Assembly (NCBI GenBank): GCA_030123545.1
Contig: CP126124.1
Location: 2,294,001-2,358,000 of the forward strand
DNA: 64,000 nt
Source of the DNA: Burkholderiaceae bacterium
GTDB lineage: Bacteria; Pseudomonadota; Gammaproteobacteria; Burkholderiales; Burkholderiaceae_C
Direction: 5' to 3'
In this document: in pieces, positions 54,122 through 62,930 of the stretch
Position numbering within the stretch: the stretch's first letter is position 1
How the letters are laid out: the number at the start of each line of letters is the position of its first letter
The notes under the pieces: model-generated
Databases searched by the model: none
Told to the model about the DNA's origin: nothing
The model's input: the letters and a program-made list of their open reading frames with translations, nothing else
Made by a program: the position numbers and the translations under genes

Positions 54122-55294
54122 CTAGTCCTGGTTCATCAGCTCGCGGCCGACGATGATCTGCTGGATCTGGGTGGTGCCTTCATAGAGGCGAAGCAGGCGG
54201 ACGTCGCGGTAGAAGCGCTCCACCGGGTACTCGTTGATGTAGCCCGAGCCGCCATGTACCTGCACGCCGCGGTCGGCCACGCGGCCGGCCATTTCGGTGC
54301 AGAAGAGCTTGGCGCACGAGACGCGCATCGAAACGTCAGGGTCCGACACGTGCGCGGGCTTCTGGTCGAAGCGATGCGCGACCTCGCGCACCAGGGCCCA
54401 TCCGGCAAGCAGTTCGGCCTGGCTGTCGGCAAGCATGGCTTGGATGAGTTGGAACTCGCCCAGACGCTTGCCGAACTGCTTGCGCTCGCGGGCGTAGCGG
54501 GCCGATTCGTCGAGCACGCGCTGCGCGATGCCGCAGGCCACGGCCGAGATGTTCAGACGCCCGCGGTCGAGCACCTTCATCGCGGTCTTGAATCCCTGGC
54601 CGGGCACACCGCCGATGATGTCGGCCGCCGGCACGCGCACGTTCTCGAGGATCACGTCGCAGGTCATCGTGCCGCGCTGCCCCATCTTCTTGTCCTTCTT
54701 GCCGAGCTTGATGCCGGGCAGGTCGGCGGGGACGATGAAGGCCGAGACGCCGGAAGCTCCCGGCCCGCCGGTGCGTGCCATCAGCGTAAAGGCCCCGGCA
54801 CGTGGCGCGTTGGTGATGAACCGCTTGGTGCCGTTGAGCACGTAGTGGTCACCGTCGGCACCTGTCACCAGCTTCGCGCTCGTCTTCAGTGCCGCGGCGT
54901 CCGACCCGGCGTCGGGCTCGGTCAGTGCAAAGGACATGACCAGCGCGCCGCTGGCGACACGGGGCAGGTAGTCGGCCTTCTGCTCAGGCGTGCCGTCCAT
55001 CAGGATGCCCTGCGAGCCGATGCCGATGTTAGTGCCGAACACCGAGCGGAAGGCCGGCGCGGTGCGGCCCAGCTCGAAGTTCACCTGCACCTCCTGGCTG
55101 ACCGACAGGCCGATGCCACCGAACTCCTCCGGCACCGTGAGGCCGAACAGGCCCAGTTCCTTCATCGCTTCGACCAGTTCAGGCGGCACTTCATCGTGCT
55201 CCTCCAGGTGGTTCTCGGCGGGCACCAGTTGCTCGCGCACGAAGCGCTGCACGGTGGATAGCAGAATATCGAAGGACTCGTCGTCGAGTGCCAT
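54122..55294 (-). CDS. Acyl-CoA dehydrogenase (possible cyclohexanecarboxyl-CoA dehydrogenase, AliB-like)
   Basis: The 390-residue acyl-CoA dehydrogenase has ALTEPDAGSDAAALKTSA, LNGTKRFITNAP, ERKQFGKRLGEFQLIQ and the C-terminal YPVERFYRDVRLLRLYEGTTQIQQ with catalytic Glu. Being between BadI-like and GcdH genes it is the best candidate for the step that desaturates cyclohexanecarboxyl-CoA (AliB in Rhodopseudomonas palustris) or pimeloyl-CoA. Two ATG codons (55300 and 55294) are possible; the second has better spacing to GAGAA. Confidence 0.82.
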   Translation of the reverse strand: MALDDESFDILLSTVQRFVREQLVPAENHLEEHDEVPPELVEAMKELGLFGLTVPEEFGGIGLSVSQEVQVNFELGRTAPAFRSVFGTNIGIGSQGILMDGTPEQKADYLPRVASGALVMSFALTEPDAGSDAAALKTSAKLVTGADGDHYVLNGTKRFITNAPRAGAFTLMARTGGPGASGVSAFIVPADLPGIKLGKKDKKMGQRGTMTCDVILENVRVPAADIIGGVPGQGFKTAMKVLDRGRLNISAVACGIAQRVLDESARYARERKQFGKRLGEFQLIQAMLADSQAELLAGWALVREVAHRFDQKPAHVSDPDVSMRVSCAKLFCTEMAGRVADRGVQVHGGSGYINEYPVERFYRDVRLLRLYEGTTQIQQIIVGRELMNQD

Positions 55295-55346
55295 GATCAT
55301 GTTCTCTTAGCGTTAGATGGGTGGCTCGATCACTCGGGGGCGCCGC

Positions 55347-56129
55347 CTACTTCGCGTACTTGCGGAACTCCGGTTTGCGTTTTTCCTGGAAGGCCTTGAC
55401 GCCTTCGCGCGACTCATCGGTGTCGTAATACAGCTTCAGCGCATACATGCCCATACCGGCAATGCCGGCCTGGTGCGCGGTGTCCATGTTGAAGGAGCGC
55501 TTGGCGATGGCCAGTGCTGTCGGGCTTTTTTCCATGATCTCGTCGCACCATTTCTGCACCTCGGAGTCGAGCTGGTCGTGCGGCACCACCGTGTTCACCA
55601 GCCCCATTGCCAGTGCCTCGGCAGCCGGGTAGCGGCGGCACAGGTACCAGATCTCGCGCGCCTTCTTCTCGCCGACCACGCGCGCCAGGAACGCGGTGCC
55701 GTAGCCCGGATCGACCGAGCCTACTTTGGGGCCGGCCTGGGCGAACACCGCCCTCTCGGAAGCAATGGTGAAGTCGCAGATGGTGCAGATGACGTTGCCG
55801 CCGCCGACGGCGTAGCCCTGCACGCGCGCAATTACCGGCTTGGGCACGTCGCGAATCGCGTTGTGCAGCTCTTCCATCGGCAGGCCGATGGTGCCGCGGC
55901 CGTCGTACTGGCCTTCGTGTGCCGACTGGTCGCCGCCGGTGCAAAAGGCCTTCTCTCCGGCGCCGGCCAGCACGATCACACCAATGTCGCGCGCGTAGCC
56001 GGCCTTGTTGATGGCGTGGATCAGCTCGTCGCAGGTGCGCCCGCGAAATGCGTTCATCTTGTCGGGCCGGTTGATGGTGATCCAGGCGGCGCCTTTGCGC
56101 ACTTCATAGAGGATGTCTTCGTAGTTCAT
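55347..56129 (-). CDS. badI: 2-ketocyclohexanecarboxyl-CoA hydrolase (BadI)
   Basis: The 260-residue crotonase-fold enzyme opens the 2-ketocyclohexanecarboxyl-CoA ring to pimelyl-CoA. It agrees closely, over its full length, with the R. palustris BadI sequence as I remember it: INRPDKMNAFRGRTCDELI, AFCTGGDQSAHEGQYDGRG, VQGYAVGGGNVICTICDFT and AIAKRSFNMDTAHQAGIAGM. AAGGA lies eight bases before the ATG at 56129. badH precedes it by 47 bases. Confidence 0.93.
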   Translation of the reverse strand: MNYEDILYEVRKGAAWITINRPDKMNAFRGRTCDELIHAINKAGYARDIGVIVLAGAGEKAFCTGGDQSAHEGQYDGRGTIGLPMEELHNAIRDVPKPVIARVQGYAVGGGNVICTICDFTIASERAVFAQAGPKVGSVDPGYGTAFLARVVGEKKAREIWYLCRRYPAAEALAMGLVNTVVPHDQLDSEVQKWCDEIMEKSPTALAIAKRSFNMDTAHQAGIAGMGMYALKLYYDTDESREGVKAFQEKRKPEFRKYAK

Positions 56130-56176
56130 GGTGTGGTCCTTAAGGGAGTTGGTGGGGTGAGTGAGCCTGTTTGCGT

Positions 56177-56944
56177 TCAGCCATTCATCGTCAGTCCGCC
56201 CGACACGCTGAGCACCTGGCCGGTGACGTAGGCGGCGTCGTCGCTGGCGAAGAAAAGGATGGCACCGGGCAGATCGTCCGGCTGGCCGATGCGCCCGAGC
56301 GGAATGGAGCGCGTGAAGGCTTCCATCAGCTTTTCGGGGTTGCCCGCGCCTGACCGGTAGTCGGCGAACAGCGCGGTGTCGGTCGGACCCGGGCAGACCA
56401 CGTTCACGGTGATGTCGTGGCGCGCATGCTCGCGGGCGATGGTCTTGGAGAACGACACGAGGCCGCCCTTGCAGGCCGCGTAAACCGCTTCCCCGGAGGA
56501 GCCGACACGCGCCGCATCGGAGGCGATGTTGACGATCCGCCCACTCTTGCGCGCCGCCATGCCGGGCAGCACCGCGTGGTGCATGAGTAGCGCACCCGTC
56601 AGGTTGATCGCGATCAGCTTGTCCCACTGCGCCGGCTCGGTCTTGGTGAACGGCTTGAACACGTCCCAGCCGGCGTTGTTGACCAGCACGTCGATGGCGC
56701 CGAGCGTCTTCTCGGTCTCGGCGACCGCGGCGTCGACGCTGGCACGGTCGGTGATGTCGCAGCGGAAGGCCTGCGCGCGCCCGCCGTCGGCGCGGATCGC
56801 GGCGGCGACCTTCTCGCCGGCCTCGTGGTTGAGGTCGAACACGGCGACCTTCGCGCCCTCGGCGCCGAAGCGGCGGCAGGTGGCGCCGCCAATGCCGCCG
56901 CCACCCCCGGTGACGACCACGGTCTTGTCCTGAAAGCGTTGCAT
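56177..56944 (-). CDS. badH: 2-hydroxycyclohexanecarboxyl-CoA dehydrogenase (BadH)
   Basis: The 255-residue short-chain dehydrogenase makes 2-ketocyclohexanecarboxyl-CoA with NAD. It has VVVTGGGGGIGGATCRRFG, NNAGWDVFKPFTKTEP, catalytic Ser in NIASDAARVG and Tyr-Lys in VYAACKGGLVSFSK, and ends GGLTMNG, matching remembered R. palustris BadH. Two ATG codons (56947, 56944) follow AAGGAAC; the second fits spacing better. It is the first gene of the minus-strand operon. Confidence 0.93.
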   Translation of the reverse strand: MQRFQDKTVVVTGGGGGIGGATCRRFGAEGAKVAVFDLNHEAGEKVAAAIRADGGRAQAFRCDITDRASVDAAVAETEKTLGAIDVLVNNAGWDVFKPFTKTEPAQWDKLIAINLTGALLMHHAVLPGMAARKSGRIVNIASDAARVGSSGEAVYAACKGGLVSFSKTIAREHARHDITVNVVCPGPTDTALFADYRSGAGNPEKLMEAFTRSIPLGRIGQPDDLPGAILFFASDDAAYVTGQVLSVSGGLTMNG

Positions 56945-57005
56945 CATGTTCCTTTCGGCGGGGTTGGTGGCGAAGCGATGGGTTGCTTGCCGGAGCTATT
57001 TAAGT

Positions 57006-57049
57006 CAATATATTGTCGTAATTGTAGTTGCGTGCGACTTCGCATGCAA
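57006..57049. promoter_or_regulatory. Candidate MarR/BadR operators between badH and badR
   Basis: Two palindromic elements occupy the gap between the divergent genes: CAATATATTG at 57006-57015 (perfect) and TTGCGTGCGA-CT-TCGCATGCAA at 57028-57049 (ten-base arms, one mismatch). MarR proteins bind such 16-22 base inverted repeats. The region is markedly AT-richer than its surroundings. Confidence 0.5.
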
Positions 57050-57072
57050 GCACAATTTTGCGTCGATTCATT

Positions 57073-57591
57073 ATGGAAAACCCTATGTCATCACAAGAAG
57101 AAGTGAAGATCGAACTGGCCAACCGGCTCTTCTTCCGGCTCTATCAGTGCGCAAATATGTTGCATAAAACAGGCTCGCGAGCCGTCGAGGCCGAGGGCCT
57201 GACGACGCAGCAGTGGGCGGTGCTGGGGGCGCTGTCGCGCGCGAAGGCCGAGGGCGGCATGAGCATCGGCGAGCTGGCCAAGTACCTGATGGTGAGCCGC
57301 CAGAACCTGTCCGGGCTGATCAGCCGCATGGAGCGCGACGGGCATGTGACGATCGCGCCCGACGAGCAGGACCGCCGCTCGCGCGTGGTCACGATGACCC
57401 CGTCAGGGCGCCATGTCTGGCAGCAGCTGGCGCAGCCGAAGATCCGCGCCTACTACGAAGAGATCCTGGGCGACTTCTCGATCAACGACGTCACCCACAC
57501 GCTGCATTACCTGCTCAAGATGCTCGAGAACATGCAGCGGCTGGATCAGGCCTGGGTCGGATCTCCCGACGAGGATGGTGGGCCTGCTTAG
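57073..57591 (+). CDS. badR: MarR-family transcriptional regulator (BadR-like)
   Basis: The 172-residue protein has FFRLYQCANMLHKTGSRAVE, TTQQWAVLGALSRA, the recognition region LMVSRQNLSGLISRMERDGHV and DRRSRVVTMT, as in BadR of R. palustris, a repressor of alicyclic acid genes. It is divergent from badH. Starts at 57073 or 57085 are both possible; neither has a strong ribosome site. Confidence 0.85.
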   Translation: MENPMSSQEEVKIELANRLFFRLYQCANMLHKTGSRAVEAEGLTTQQWAVLGALSRAKAEGGMSIGELAKYLMVSRQNLSGLISRMERDGHVTIAPDEQDRRSRVVTMTPSGRHVWQQLAQPKIRAYYEEILGDFSINDVTHTLHYLLKMLENMQRLDQAWVGSPDEDGGPA

Positions 57592-58107
57592 CGTTGCACC
57601 CCGCGGAGCGGGAGGATCGCCATGGAGCGCCTTTACGGGCCTGCGGCACCATCTTAGATCCTGCCAAGCGAGCTCTTCTACGCGTCACCGATGGTATGGC
57701 GAGCGTCCGCGATCGGCTGGCGCAAAGAAGGGCAGATTCTGGCCGGCTGCGAGAGTCCACGGCGTCGCCATAAAGCGATCGCTGGGCCACCGAATGTGAC
57801 CGTCTGCATCAGTCCGGAGCCGGCAAGGTAGCGCTGTCGCTCGTGACATTGCTGTGGGCGACCAATCCTCCCGATGAGCCTTCAGCCGCGCCACACGCCA
57901 CTGCAGCGCCAGAGACGGTGCACGGTTCAATGCGCAAACAGTGTGGCGACCATAGCGTCACGCATACCGTCAGATCACTTCACATCTTTGCAGCAGACAC
58001 GCCCCAAAAGTCCTTATTACTCAACGAACTTGGATTCGTCGACGCTGATTTTCGAATCATCACCGAGACTCAGAATTTGCTGATGTCAAAGGATCTTTTT
58101 ACTACCC
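57592..58107. other. 516-bp intergenic region after badR
   Basis: No convincing gene is present. The stretch from about 57950 to 58100 is lower in GC than the flanks. A 100-codon open frame (57843-58145) has no ribosome site and runs into guaA, so I do not call it. It may hold remnants of a lost gene. Confidence 0.5.
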
Positions 58108-59727
58108 CTACTCCCACTCGATCGTCGCCGGCGGCTTCGAGCTGACGTCGTAGGTCACGCGGTTGATGCCGCGCACCTCGTTGATGATGCGGCTGGACAC
58201 TTTCTTCAGCAGTGCGTACGGCAGTTCGGCCCAGTCGGCGGTCATGAAGTCGCTGGTCTGCACCGCGCGCAGCGCAACCACGTAGTCGTAGGTGCGGCCA
58301 TCGCCCATCACGCCGACGCTTTTCACCGGCAGGAACACCGCGAATGCCTGGCTGGTGAGCTCGTACCAGGCCTTGCCGCTGGCGTCGTCGCGGTGGTTGC
58401 GCAGTTCCTCGATGAAGATCGCATCGGCCCGGCGCAACAGGTCCGCATATTCGGGTTTGACTTCACCAAGGATGCGCACGCCCAGCCCCGGCCCCGGGAA
58501 CGGGTGGCGGTACACCATGTCGTGCGGCAGGCCCAGCGCCTCGCCGAGCTCTCGCACCTCGTCCTTGAACAGGTCGCGCAGCGGCTCGAGTAATTTCAGG
58601 CCCAGCGCCTCGGGTAGCCCGCCGACGTTGTGGTGGCTCTTGATCGTCACCGCTTTCTTCGACTGAGCCGCGCCGGACTCGATCACGTCCGGATAAATCG
58701 TCCCCTGCGCAAGAAAGGTTGCTCCTTTTTTGCTAGCACCCGACGCAATCAGTTTCTGGGCTTCAGCGCGAAACACATCGACAAACAGGCGGCCGATGGT
58801 CTTGCGCTTGGCTTCCGGGTCGCTGATGCCGGCCAGTTCGCGCATGAACAGTTCCGCGGCGTCGACCCGCAGCACGCGCGCGTGCAGCCGGTCGGCGAAC
58901 ATGCGCATCACCATGTCGCCCTCGTTCAGCCGCAGCAGGCCGTGGTCGACGAACACACAGGTCAGCTTGTCGCCGATCGCGCGGTGGATCAACGCGGCCG
59001 CGACGCTCGAGTCGACGCCGCCCGACAAACCCAGGATCACCTCCTCGTCGCCGACCTGTCGGCGGATGGCATCGACGGCTTCGACGATGTGGTCCTTCAT
59101 CACCCAGTCGGGCCTTGCGCCGCAGATGCTCAGGGCAAAGCGCTCCAGCATCACCCGACCCTGCCGCGTGTGCGTGACCTCCGGATGAAACTGCACCGCG
59201 TAGAAGCGCCGCTCCTCGTCGGCCATGCCGGCGATCGGGCAACCGTCGGTACTGGCCATCAGCCTGAAGCCCGGCGGCAGTTCGGTGACCTTGTCGCCAT
59301 GGCTCATCCAGACCGCGAGCATGCCGTGGCCGTCGGCCGTGGTGCGATCGGCGAGGCCGTCGAGCAGCCGGGTGTGGCCACGCGCGCGCACCTCGGCGTA
59401 GCCGAATTCACGCTGGTGCCCGCCCTCGACCTTGCCGCCGAGCTGCTGTGCCATGGTCTGCATGCCATAGCAGATGCCGAGCACCGGCAGGCCGAGCTCG
59501 AACACCGCCTGCGGCGCGCGATCGGTCGATTCCTCGTACACGCTGGCATGGCTGCCGGACAGGATCACGCCGCGCAGCCGGCCATCGGCGGCGTAATCGC
59601 GCACCCAGGCGTCGGACACATCACAAGGGTGGACCTCGCAGTACACATGGGCCTCGCGCACGCGCCGCGCAATCAGCTGCGTGACCTGGGAGCCGAAATC
59701 AAGGATCAAAATCTTGTCGTGTTGCAT
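58108..59727 (-). CDS. guaA: GMP synthase (glutamine-hydrolysing)
   Basis: The 539-residue enzyme aminates XMP to GMP. The glutaminase has the nucleophile in GICYGMQTMAQQLGG; the ATP-pyrophosphatase has LGLSGGVDSSVAAALI; the C-terminal dimer domain ends KPPATIEWE. Between AEAQKL and FLAQGTIYPDV there are 11 residues (IASGASKKGAT) where E. coli has about four, coinciding with a low-GC repeat-like stretch. guaB lies upstream on the same strand after 160 bases. Confidence 0.97.
   Translation of the reverse strand: MQHDKILILDFGSQVTQLIARRVREAHVYCEVHPCDVSDAWVRDYAADGRLRGVILSGSHASVYEESTDRAPQAVFELGLPVLGICYGMQTMAQQLGGKVEGGHQREFGYAEVRARGHTRLLDGLADRTTADGHGMLAVWMSHGDKVTELPPGFRLMASTDGCPIAGMADEERRFYAVQFHPEVTHTRQGRVMLERFALSICGARPDWVMKDHIVEAVDAIRRQVGDEEVILGLSGGVDSSVAAALIHRAIGDKLTCVFVDHGLLRLNEGDMVMRMFADRLHARVLRVDAAELFMRELAGISDPEAKRKTIGRLFVDVFRAEAQKLIASGASKKGATFLAQGTIYPDVIESGAAQSKKAVTIKSHHNVGGLPEALGLKLLEPLRDLFKDEVRELGEALGLPHDMVYRHPFPGPGLGVRILGEVKPEYADLLRRADAIFIEELRNHRDDASGKAWYELTSQAFAVFLPVKSVGVMGDGRTYDYVVALRAVQTSDFMTADWAELPYALLKKVSSRIINEVRGINRVTYDVSSKPPATIEWE
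58721..58774 (+). repeat. Possible 54-bp element inside guaA (antisense), tentative
   Basis: It reads GCTCC, 7 bases, CTAGC, 20 bases, GGGCTTCAGC, then GCGAAAC, with exact element spacing. However, the right half encodes AEA of a conserved GuaA segment, so that match may be chance; the left half coincides with a seven-residue insertion. Confidence 0.4.
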
Positions 59728-59830
59728 GAATTTCGTGCGAGAACATTAGCGATGAAAAGGCGGCCTTTCAGTCCGGCACGGCCCAGTTCGGGGAACACCG
59801 CGGAGCCGGCTCCGCCGGTCCGTCGGTGTT

Positions 59831-59885
59831 GCCCCCGCGAGGGGGAAGGCGAAAGCGACACGAAGTGCGCGAAGCCTGGGGGCGG
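59831..59885. repeat. GC-rich hairpin repeat (family II), copy after guaB
   Basis: CCCCCGCGAGGGGG forms a hairpin, followed by GACACGAAGTGCGCGAAGCC and TGGGGGCGG. It ends two bases from the guaB stop codon. The copy after sbcB has the same position relative to its gene. Confidence 0.7.
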
Positions 59886-59887
59886 AC

Positions 59888-61357
59888 TCAGTCAGCCCGA
59901 TAGTTCGGCGCTTCCTTCGTGATCTGCACGTCGTGCACGTGGCTCTCGCGGATACCGGCGGCGGTGATCTCTACGAATTCGGCGCGCTCGCGCAATTCGT
60001 CGACGCCGGCGCAGCCGCAGTAGCCCATCGCAGCGCGCACGCCGCCCGCCATCTGGAAGATGATCGCGACCACCGAACCCTTGTACGGCACCCGACCCTC
60101 GATGCCCTCGGGAACCAGCTTGTCGGCGTTCGGGTTGCCGCTGTCGGTCTCCTGGAAGTAGCGGTCGGCGCTGCCCTGCTGCATCGCGCCGATCGACCCC
60201 ATGCCGCGGTAGCTCTTGTAGGTGCGGCCCTGGAACAGGATCACCTCGCCCGGCGATTCCTCGGTGCCGGCGAACACGCCGCCCATCATCACGGTGCTGG
60301 CGCCGGCGGCGATCGCCTTCGCGATGTCGCCCGAATAGCGGATGCCGCCGTCGGCGATCAGCGGCACCCCGCTGCCCTTGAGCGCGGTCGCGACGCTGTC
60401 GACCGCCATGATCTGCGGCACGCCGACACCGGCCACGACCCGCGTCGTGCAGATGCTGCCGGGCCCGATGCCGACCTTGACCGCATCGGCGCCGACCTCG
60501 ACCAGCGCACGCGCGGCCGCGCCGGTCGCGATGTTGCCGCCGACCACGTCGACCTGCGGATAGTTGCGCTTGACCCAACGCACGCGCTCGATCACGCCCT
60601 GGCTGTGGCCGTGCGCGGTGTCGACCACGATCGCGTCGACGCCGGCCCGCGCCAGCGCCTCGACCCGCTGCTCGGTGCCCTCGCCCACGCCCACCGCGGC
60701 CGCCACGCGCAGCTTGCCGTGCGCGTCGCGCGCGGCGTTCGGGAACGTGGTCTGCTTGGTGATGTCCTTCACCGTGATCAGGCCCTTGAGCTCGAACGCG
60801 TCGTTCACCACCAGCAGCCGCTCGAGCTTGTGCTTGTTCAAAAGCGCCTTCGCTTCCGCCGTCGTCGTTCCGTCGGGCACGGTGATCAGCCGCTCGCGCG
60901 GCGTCATGATGTCGCGCACCGGCGCGTCGTAGCGCGTCTCGAAGCGCAGGTCACGCCCGGTGACGATGCCGACCACCCGGCCACCATCGCACACCGGAAA
61001 ACCGGACACGTCGAGCTGCTCCGACAGCGCGATCACCTGCCGCACCGTGTGGTCCGGCGTGATCACCACCGGGTCGCGCAGCACGCCGGATTCGTAGCGC
61101 TTGACCTTGGCCACCTGCGCCGCCTGCTCCTGCGGCGTCAGGTTCTTGTGCACCACGCCGATGCCGCCCTCCTGCGCGATCGCGATCGCGAGCCGCGCTT
61201 CGGTCACCGTGTCCATCGCGGCGGACACGAGCGGCAGGTTCAGCGCGATGTTGCGCGAGAAGCGCGTTGCGAGGGAGGTGTCCTTCGGCAGGACCTGGGA
61301 GTAAGCCGGCACCAGCAGCACGTCGTCGAACGTGAGCGCTTTTCCGATCAGGCGCAT
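59888..61357 (-). CDS. guaB: Inosine-5'-monophosphate dehydrogenase
   Basis: The 489-residue enzyme oxidises IMP to XMP. It has the catalytic barrel with GIGPGSICTTRVVAGVG (catalytic Cys) and the flap segment, and two CBS domains inserted near residues 95-205 (MTPRERLITVPDGTT). Length is the bacterial norm. It provides XMP to GuaA encoded downstream. Confidence 0.97.
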   Translation of the reverse strand: MRLIGKALTFDDVLLVPAYSQVLPKDTSLATRFSRNIALNLPLVSAAMDTVTEARLAIAIAQEGGIGVVHKNLTPQEQAAQVAKVKRYESGVLRDPVVITPDHTVRQVIALSEQLDVSGFPVCDGGRVVGIVTGRDLRFETRYDAPVRDIMTPRERLITVPDGTTTAEAKALLNKHKLERLLVVNDAFELKGLITVKDITKQTTFPNAARDAHGKLRVAAAVGVGEGTEQRVEALARAGVDAIVVDTAHGHSQGVIERVRWVKRNYPQVDVVGGNIATGAAARALVEVGADAVKVGIGPGSICTTRVVAGVGVPQIMAVDSVATALKGSGVPLIADGGIRYSGDIAKAIAAGASTVMMGGVFAGTEESPGEVILFQGRTYKSYRGMGSIGAMQQGSADRYFQETDSGNPNADKLVPEGIEGRVPYKGSVVAIIFQMAGGVRAAMGYCGCAGVDELRERAEFVEITAAGIRESHVHDVQITKEAPNYRAD

Positions 61358-61531
61358 GTAGAGGGCTCCAAAAAGCGAATTTTACCCGGCGCCCCCGGGC
61401 CGGCGCCCGGCACTGGCGCGACGCTGCGAAGCCTTGCGCGGCCGGAACTATTCGACATTCGCCCGCTTTGCGTGGCGCCCGACGCGCAAAAACCACGAAG
61501 CGGCCAGGCGGCTGCCGCTAAACTCGCCGCC

Positions 61532-62023
61532 ATGAATCGAACCCGCGCGCTCGTCTTCGGTCTGGCCTGCTTGCTGTCGGCTTCCGCGATGGCCCAATGG
61601 CAGTGGATCGACAAGGACGGCCACAAGGTGTTCAGCGACCGGGCGCCGCCGGCCGACATCCCCGATCAGAACATCCTGCAGCGCCCCACGATGGTTGCGC
61701 CAGCGGCGGTCGCGCCGGTCGGTGCCGAACCGGGCAACGCCGCGGTGCCAGCGCCGAAGATCGGCGGTCAGGACAAGGCCTTGGAACAAAAGAAGAAGCA
61801 GGTCGAAGAAGCCGCGGCCGCGAAGAAGAAGGCCGAGGAAGAAAAGATCGCCCGTGCGCAGGCCGACAATTGCGCCCGCGCCCGCCAGTCGATGCTGCAA
61901 CTGCAGTCCGGCGTGCGCATTGCGACCATGAACGACAAGGGCGAGCGGGTGTTCATGGACGACGCTGCCCGCGCCGCCGAGACCCAGCGGGTACAAGGCA
62001 TCATCGGTTCCGACTGCCACTGA
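61532..62023 (+). CDS. DUF4124 domain exported protein
   Basis: The 163-residue product has a signal peptide (cut after ASAMA near residue 21) and a DUF4124 domain (QWQWIDKDGHKVFSDRAPP) with the Trp-Asp and FSD core. A charged helical stretch (KKKQVEEAAAAKKKAEEEK) follows and a C-terminal region with two Cys residues. It is probably periplasmic. Function is unknown. Confidence 0.88.
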   Translation: MNRTRALVFGLACLLSASAMAQWQWIDKDGHKVFSDRAPPADIPDQNILQRPTMVAPAAVAPVGAEPGNAAVPAPKIGGQDKALEQKKKQVEEAAAAKKKAEEEKIARAQADNCARARQSMLQLQSGVRIATMNDKGERVFMDDAARAAETQRVQGIIGSDCH

Positions 62024-62058
62024 ACACCCGGCGACAACGCCCTGCGCGGCGATACGGC

Positions 62059-62409
62059 TCAGTCGGCCGCGTCGCCGCCCCGCGTGCCCTTGCCTGCGAG
62101 CGTATGGGAAAACAGCCCGGCACCCCTGCTGCCCTGACGGCGGAATCGCTCGCGCCGCGCGACCTTCGGGTCCACGGTGAGCGGCCGGTAGATTTCGACC
62201 CGGTCGCGATCGCGCAGCAGCTGATCGAGCGCCGCCCTACGGCCCCAGATGCCGACGCTGGCCGTGGCCAGATCGACCTCGGGAAACGCCTCGAGCAGGC
62301 CGCTGGCCTGTACCGCATCGCGCAGGGTGGCGCCGTCCGCTAGCAGCAGTTGCACCTCGTGGTTGTGCCTGGGACGGGCCGAATAGACGACACAGATCCG
62401 GATCGCCAT
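62059..62409 (-). CDS. rnfH: RnfH family protein
   Basis: The 116-residue product starts MAIRICVVYSARPRHNHEVQ and has the ubiquitin-like beta-grasp pattern of the RnfH family (VGIWGRRAALDQLLRDRDRV, EIYRPLTVDPK). It is paired with ratA four bases upstream, the conserved order. Confidence 0.92.
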   Translation of the reverse strand: MAIRICVVYSARPRHNHEVQLLLADGATLRDAVQASGLLEAFPEVDLATASVGIWGRRAALDQLLRDRDRVEIYRPLTVDPKVARRERFRRQGSRGAGLFSHTLAGKGTRGGDAAD

Positions 62410-62413
62410 CGCC

Positions 62414-62854
62414 TCAGCCGTAGACCTGCTGCGCGCGCTTGACGAATGCATCGACCAGGTTGCGCGCGATCTTGTCGAACACCGGTCCAACCAGCGCGGC
62501 CAGCGCCTTGTTGTCGAAGCCGTACTGCAGCCGCAACTGGATCCGGCACGCGCGCTCGTTCCCTTCCCCAATCGGCGTGAAAGTCCATTGGCCGTCGAGA
62601 TTGGAGAACGGTCCCTTCACCAGCCGCATCCCGACCTGACGCCCCTCGACATGGTCGTTGCGCGTCACGAACACCTGCCGGATGCCGCCGAACGAGATAC
62701 CGATCTCGGCCGTCATGCCGCCGGCGTCCGCGTCAAGCACCGAGGCGTGGTCGCACCAGGGCAGGAATTTCGGGTAGCTCGCCACGTCGGTGACGAGCGC
62801 GAACATCTCGCGCGCGCTGTACCAGATCAGCACGGATTTATCGACGGTTCCCAT
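62414..62854 (-). CDS. ratA: RatA-like START-domain protein
   Basis: The 146-residue product begins MGTVDKSVLIWYSAREMFAL and has the SRPBCC/START fold sequence VTDVASYPKFLPWCDHASVL. Homologues are annotated as RatA toxin (blocks 70S formation) or as Coq10-like ubiquinone-binding proteins; I cannot tell which. The start at 62854 is preferred to the longer frame. Confidence 0.9.
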   Translation of the reverse strand: MGTVDKSVLIWYSAREMFALVTDVASYPKFLPWCDHASVLDADAGGMTAEIGISFGGIRQVFVTRNDHVEGRQVGMRLVKGPFSNLDGQWTFTPIGEGNERACRIQLRLQYGFDNKALAALVGPVFDKIARNLVDAFVKRAQQVYG

Positions 62855-62930
62855 AGAATGCACAGGCTCGCGGCATTGTAGACATGCGCTTCGCGCATCA
62901 ACGTTCGCATGCCGATTCCACCCCTCCCCG

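Noticed and set aside
57843..58145. 100-codon open frame after badR
   Set aside because: No ribosome site, low-complexity end, and it overlaps the guaA 3' end on the opposite strand.
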